A DNA stretch of 64,000 nucleotides, taken from positions 1-64,000 of the forward strand of contig NZ_QXJP01000015.1 of NCBI RefSeq assembly GCF_004115085.1, written 5' to 3'. Below are positions 60,571 through 64,000 of the stretch, piece by piece. Both the position numbers and the translations under genes were made by a program. The stretch comes from Longirhabdus pacifica (GTDB lineage: Bacteria > Bacillota > Bacilli > Paenibacillales > DSM-105158). The notes under the pieces were generated by a model. The model worked only from the letters and a program-made list of their open reading frames with translations, made no database searches and was not told the origin of the DNA. How positions within the stretch are numbered: the stretch's first letter is position 1; every line of letters starts with the position of its first letter.

Positions 60571-61611
60571 TTACTCCTTGCTGCTGTTAACGGCTAATAA
60601 TAGTTCCACAACATCTTCAAGTTGACCTTCGATTGCGTACGGATCGTCATACCACATTCTGTCAGGATCAACGACATACACTTCGTTTTCTTTTGCTAAG
60701 TTTTGATAAATGGAGCTATCTAACACTTCCTGACTCAGCATCATCCCATTTTCCGCGGCTGCATTGTCCGTCAAGAACATGTGATCAGCTGCATACTCTG
60801 GTAATACTTCCAAAGAGATGTTACCCCACTGCTCACCGCCATCAACCATTTCTTGTATTTTATCTGGCATCTTTAGTCCAAGTAAATCATATATTACTGG
60901 TCCACCTCTACCAAATTTATTTCCGTATACATAGAATGCTTTTTCGTAGTATTGATAAATCCCTGCTGTTTCGTCTTCACCAATAACTCCTTCTAACTTC
61001 TGTTTTGCTTCACTTATTTTAACTTTAAAATCTGCTATCCACGCTTCAGCTTCCTCTGTTTTATTCACAATTTCCCCGTAAGCTAGTAATTCATCTTCGA
61101 AATTATCATATGAACCGTAAGGAATGAGAATAGTAGGTGCTATTTTGGATAAACTTTCATATTGATCTGGAGAAATGGTAATAATGAGATCCGGATTTAG
61201 AGAAGTTACCTTTTCCAATGAAATAGAACTACCAATGTCTTCAATACCTTCAATTTCTTCTGCTGGGAAATGTGGATTATCTAGGCCATACTCTTGAACA
61301 GCTCCCACTGGTTTAATTCCTAGCTTCAACAAAGCACCAACGCTGAAATCTGTTACTACACGCTGAGGATTTACAGGAATTTCTACTTCTTCACCTTGTA
61401 AAGTGGTGTACATTTTAGTAGTAGCTTCTTGTTGCTCCTCTTCTTTCGCTTCTTCATCATCCGTGTTGCCTGTCTCTGCATTAGATGTTTCTTCAGACAC
61501 ACTTGGCTCTTCTGTATTCTCTTCACCTGTATCACTACAAGCGGATAGTATTGAAATCATTAAAGCTAAACATAAAACCACTAACATTTTTGATATTTTG
61601 AACTCTTTCAT
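60571..61611 (-). CDS. Ferric-siderophore binding lipoprotein
   Basis: The 346-residue lipoprotein has a signal ending in lipobox ILSAC (Cys about 25), an acidic Glu/Thr-rich linker (about 27-65), and a periplasmic-binding-protein type III fold. EIPVNPQRVVTDFSVGALLKLG and SLNPDLIITISPDQYESL are typical of FpuA/FeuA/YfiY proteins. The siderophore cannot be named. It is the first gene of the operon; GGGGGATC precedes the ATG and a Fur box lies in its promoter. Confidence 0.93.
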   Translation of the reverse strand: MKEFKISKMLVVLCLALMISILSACSDTGEENTEEPSVSEETSNAETGNTDDEEAKEEEQQEATTKMYTTLQGEEVEIPVNPQRVVTDFSVGALLKLGIKPVGAVQEYGLDNPHFPAEEIEGIEDIGSSISLEKVTSLNPDLIITISPDQYESLSKIAPTILIPYGSYDNFEDELLAYGEIVNKTEEAEAWIADFKVKISEAKQKLEGVIGEDETAGIYQYYEKAFYVYGNKFGRGGPVIYDLLGLKMPDKIQEMVDGGEQWGNISLEVLPEYAADHMFLTDNAAAENGMMLSQEVLDSSIYQNLAKENEVYVVDPDRMWYDDPYAIEGQLEDVVELLLAVNSSKE

Positions 61612-61638
61612 TTGTGATCCCCCAATATTAATTGTGAT

Positions 61639-61653
61639 TGATAATCATTATCG
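61639..61653. promoter_or_regulatory. Fur box upstream of the siderophore operon
   Basis: TGATAATCATTATCG matches the Bacillus 7-1-7 Fur motif TGATAATNATTATCA at all but the last base. It lies 28-42 bases upstream of the binding-protein start codon, so Fur with iron would repress the operon. Confidence 0.88.
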
Positions 61654-61846
61654 ATTAAATGATATCAGCTATCCAATTAAATGTCTAGGTAAAATATTGT
61701 ATACTCACTACGTTTATATCCCTTTTTTCACACTATGAACATGTTTACGTTAGGTTCAGTTCTATATTAAAGTTTTTTTACATTTTCGTAAACTTTCTTT
61801 TCATCGTATTCATGATTTCGTCACAGAGTATGGACATTATTTTCGA

Positions 61847-61875
61847 TTTTCATTTACTCGTCATACGAGTATAAT
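61847..61875 (+). promoter_or_regulatory. Promoter of lactate permease with inverted-repeat operator
   Basis: TATAAT (61870-61875) lies 17 bp after a weak -35 TTTTCA (61847-61852). The spacer contains ACTCG-TCATA-CGAGT (61856-61870), a dyad with a GT-N3-AC core like operators of FadR-type GntR regulators such as LutR or LldR. The leader to the chosen start is about 180 bases. No other feature is seen in the rest of 61654-62064. Confidence 0.45.
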
Positions 61876-62064
61876 AATGAATAGTTGTGAGTGTTTAATG
61901 AAGCTAGTGGGAACAATAAAAAATATAAGTTACATCTGTACAGTAAATATCCCGTTCTCTTTGTTATCAAAATGGTTAAAGTTTAATATTAAAACATTGT
62001 GGACATAAAGGGTTGCAACTCAGAATGTTACTACTACACAAATGGAATTAAAGGAAGTGTTAAA

Positions 62065-63747
62065 ATGTCAATCATGCAATGGCTAACAGCCTTGATGCCT
62101 ATTCTTTCTGTCTTTGTCTTTCTTGTTATTCTTCGTATGCCTGCCACACGTGCGATGCCACTCAGTCTTATTATTACAGGTATATTAGCGTATGTATTTT
62201 GGGAAATGCCTTCTACACAAATTTCCGCTTCTATTATAGAAGGGTTTATCGTTGCCTTTACCATACTATTTATTGTATTTGGTGCGATACTGCTGTTGAA
62301 CACGTTAAAAATTACAGGAGCAGTAGATGCAATCCGTAGAGGGTTTATGGGCATTAGCCGAGATCGAAGAGTTCAAGTCATTATTATTGCATGGCTATTC
62401 GGATCATTTATTGAAGGTGCTGCGGGTTTCGGTACACCAGCGGCTATCGGTGCTCCGTTGCTTGTAGCTTTAGGATTTGCACCATTACCTGCCGTCGTAC
62501 TCATGCTGATTGCTGACAGCTCACCTGTCACATTTGGTGCTGTTGGTACACCCATGTTAGTAGGTATAGGTAAAGGATTAGAAGAATCAAATGAATTGGT
62601 TGTGAATGAACTCGCTAAACAAGATGTTTCATTTACACAATACATACAAGACATCGCTATACAAATTTCATCCATTGATGTGATTGTTGGTTCGTTTATC
62701 CCGCTTATTCTTGTCGCTTTTCTAACTCGTTTTTTTGGTGAAAACAAGTCTTGGCGTGAAGGTTTGGCAATATGGAAATTTGCTCTCTTTGCAGGTATTA
62801 GCTTTACCATTCCCGCATTGCTCGTTGCAACATTCCTTGGACCTGAATTTCCTTCTATTTTTGGTGGATTATTTGGACTAGCGATTATCATTCCTGCGGC
62901 GAAACGTAAATTCTTATTACCAGAAGAACCTTGGTTATTTAAAAGCGATCGTGAAGCCACTGCAACACAAGATAGTAAAGAAGACGATATAGAATCAAAC
63001 GAAAAAAGAAAGCCAATGCCTTTATTGCTTGCCTGGACGCCTTATTTCATCGTGGCTATATTGCTCGTCTTAACCAGAGTAGAACAACTACCATTTAAAA
63101 ATTGGTTGAATAGTGAAAAAGTCACAGTAGCTTGGAATAACATACTTGGCACGGATATTTCCGTTGATTTTCAGCCGTTGTATTTACCAGGAACGATTTT
63201 CATATTTACGGTGCTTATCACGTTTATTATCATGTTTTTCCTGAAAAGATCATCTGTTAACGATGTGACCAAAACACTAGGCACATCCCTTTCTACGATG
63301 GTTGGCAGTGTCATAGCCCTTGGAACTGCGGTACCTATGGTACGTATTTTTATTAATTCGAACGTCAACAATGCCGGACTAGCAGAAATGCCGATTGAGT
63401 TAGCTAATGCAGCAGCAGAGGCGTTAGGTGGTATGTGGCCACTGATTGCTCCATTTATCGGTGCGTTAGGTTCGTTTATTTCTGGAAGTGCAACATTCAG
63501 CAACATGATGTTCTCTCTATTCCAATTCAGTGTTGCAGATCAGATTAATGCTAGCCCGCAAACGATTGTAGCCTTACAAGCATTAGGGGCGAATGCAGGA
63601 AATATGATCTGTGTACTCAACGTAGTTGCTGCCGCTTCCGTTGTCAATTTGGTCGGTAAAGAAGGAACCATCATTCGTTACACGTTAATTCCAATGGCAT
63701 ATTACGCTTTGCTAAGCGGTATCATTGGCTTCCTTTTATTGTTGTGA
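62065..63747 (+). CDS. lctP: L-lactate permease
   Basis: This proton symporter imports L-lactate. The 560-residue protein has about twelve to fourteen membrane segments. The LctP family motifs are [38 protein letters not shown] and [20 protein letters not shown]. The start was set at 62065 ([10 protein letters not shown]), 7 bases after AAAGGAAG; an upstream ATG-type start at 61999 would add 22 non-membrane residues. It is monocistronic with a perfect terminator. The lutABC lactate oxidation genes are not in the window. Confidence 0.95.
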   Translation: MSIMQWLTALMPILSVFVFLVILRMPATRAMPLSLIITGILAYVFWEMPSTQISASIIEGFIVAFTILFIVFGAILLLNTLKITGAVDAIRRGFMGISRDRRVQVIIIAWLFGSFIEGAAGFGTPAAIGAPLLVALGFAPLPAVVLMLIADSSPVTFGAVGTPMLVGIGKGLEESNELVVNELAKQDVSFTQYIQDIAIQISSIDVIVGSFIPLILVAFLTRFFGENKSWREGLAIWKFALFAGISFTIPALLVATFLGPEFPSIFGGLFGLAIIIPAAKRKFLLPEEPWLFKSDREATATQDSKEDDIESNEKRKPMPLLLAWTPYFIVAILLVLTRVEQLPFKNWLNSEKVTVAWNNILGTDISVDFQPLYLPGTIFIFTVLITFIIMFFLKRSSVNDVTKTLGTSLSTMVGSVIALGTAVPMVRIFINSNVNNAGLAEMPIELANAAAEALGGMWPLIAPFIGALGSFISGSATFSNMMFSLFQFSVADQINASPQTIVALQALGANAGNMICVLNVVAAASVVNLVGKEGTIIRYTLIPMAYYALLSGIIGFLLLL

Positions 63748-63809
63748 TGGTGATGTGATGGTTATTTGAAAGAATATAAAGCAGAAGTTGTAAAAAGAAA
63801 TAATTTAAG

Positions 63810-63846
63810 AAGTGGTTGTCAGCACATGTCTGACAACCACTTTTTT
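63810..63846 (+). terminator. Intrinsic terminator after lctP
   Basis: AAGTGGTTGTCAG (63810-63822) and CTGACAACCACTT (63830-63842) form a perfect 13-bp stem with a 7-base loop and a T run. Confidence 0.95.
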
Positions 63847-64000
63847 ATATATTACCTCGCAATTAAAGCACAATGCATTCACAGTATATGAATTGAAATA
63901 TATACCATTTTAAATTATACTTTACATACAGTAGGATATGTATGTTGAATTTAACTGTTTTAAAGAGGAGGTGCACTTACACTTACATTAGTCTATCATG
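63847..64000. other. Right-end intergenic region
   Basis: AGAGGAGGTG at about 63965 is a strong ribosome-binding-like motif, and an ATG occurs at 63998. The 23-base distance between them is too large, and the GTG inside the motif leads to a stop after six codons. The next gene, if any, probably begins just beyond the window. Confidence 0.3.

Noticed and set aside
62373-62960. 195-codon open frame opposite lctP
   Set aside because: It is an antisense shadow of the lactate permease frame with low-complexity composition and no start signals.

Overview
The window is a low-GC chromosomal stretch from a spore-forming member of the Bacillaceae. The evidence is gene content and local order: perR and ygzB beside an rRNA operon, gatCAB, and a yerB-yerC ... 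dgkB-rlmCD block. Ribosome binding sites are AGGAGG-type, TTG and GTG starts are common, and operators of the Fur, CcpA (cre) and SigK type can be read directly. I see no prophage, CRISPR array, tRNA or transposase. The genus cannot be fixed from the sequence alone.

Layout. 1-540: 5' end of a 16S rRNA gene on the minus strand, with leader and two tandem promoters. 0.8-8.5 kb: ygzB, a GH18 hydrolase, perR, an acetyltransferase, gatCAB and an IDEAL-domain protein. 8.7-12.3 kb: AI-2E-type permease, proline dehydrogenase under a cre-like site, M24 peptidase. 12.7-21.4 kb: FAD protein, three tandem TetR paralogues, a metallo-hydrolase, a DedA-NERD fusion and a secreted beta-propeller protein. 21.6-31.1 kb: SRAP protein, aromatic-acid exporter-like protein, YfkK-like protein, VanW, type 2 IPP isomerase, peptidase E, a DUF4349 lipoprotein, leucine dehydrogenase and a crotonase. 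31.4-41.6 kb: threonine synthase, a PD-(D/E)xK protein, hutUIG, a nitroreductase, a detached and inverted hutH, and a NadM-like adenylyltransferase. 41.6-44.1 kb: an ABC-F ATPase with an elaborate attenuator leader. 44.1-57.4 kb: mixed small genes, two probable sporulation genes, rlmCD, dgkB, a CbiX chelatase, yerC, yerB, a YcaQ-type glycosylase, ASCH, BI-1 and MFS proteins. 57.5-61.6 kb: a four-gene Fur-controlled siderophore uptake operon. 62-63.8 kb: lactate permease.

Two signals are not explained by ordinary annotation. First, a dispersed family of nested-palindrome repeats (about 125-130 bp per unit) occurs at nine loci. Three loci are tandem arrays of 2-3 near-identical units, and all three lie between divergently transcribed genes. 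Partial copies overlap or abut the stop codons of three genes. Second, the ABC-F gene is preceded by its own promoter, a 43-codon leader ORF with a very strong ribosome binding site, two intrinsic terminators, and two segments that can form an 18-bp long-range helix, one of which overlaps the leader stop codon. This is the architecture of ribosome-mediated attenuation.

Functional themes are amino-acid catabolism (hut, proline dehydrogenase, leucine dehydrogenase; carbon control suggested by cre sites), iron uptake under Fur, peroxide sensing by PerR, translation support (GatCAB, RlmCD, ABC-F) and probable spore-coat genes with SigK-like promoters.
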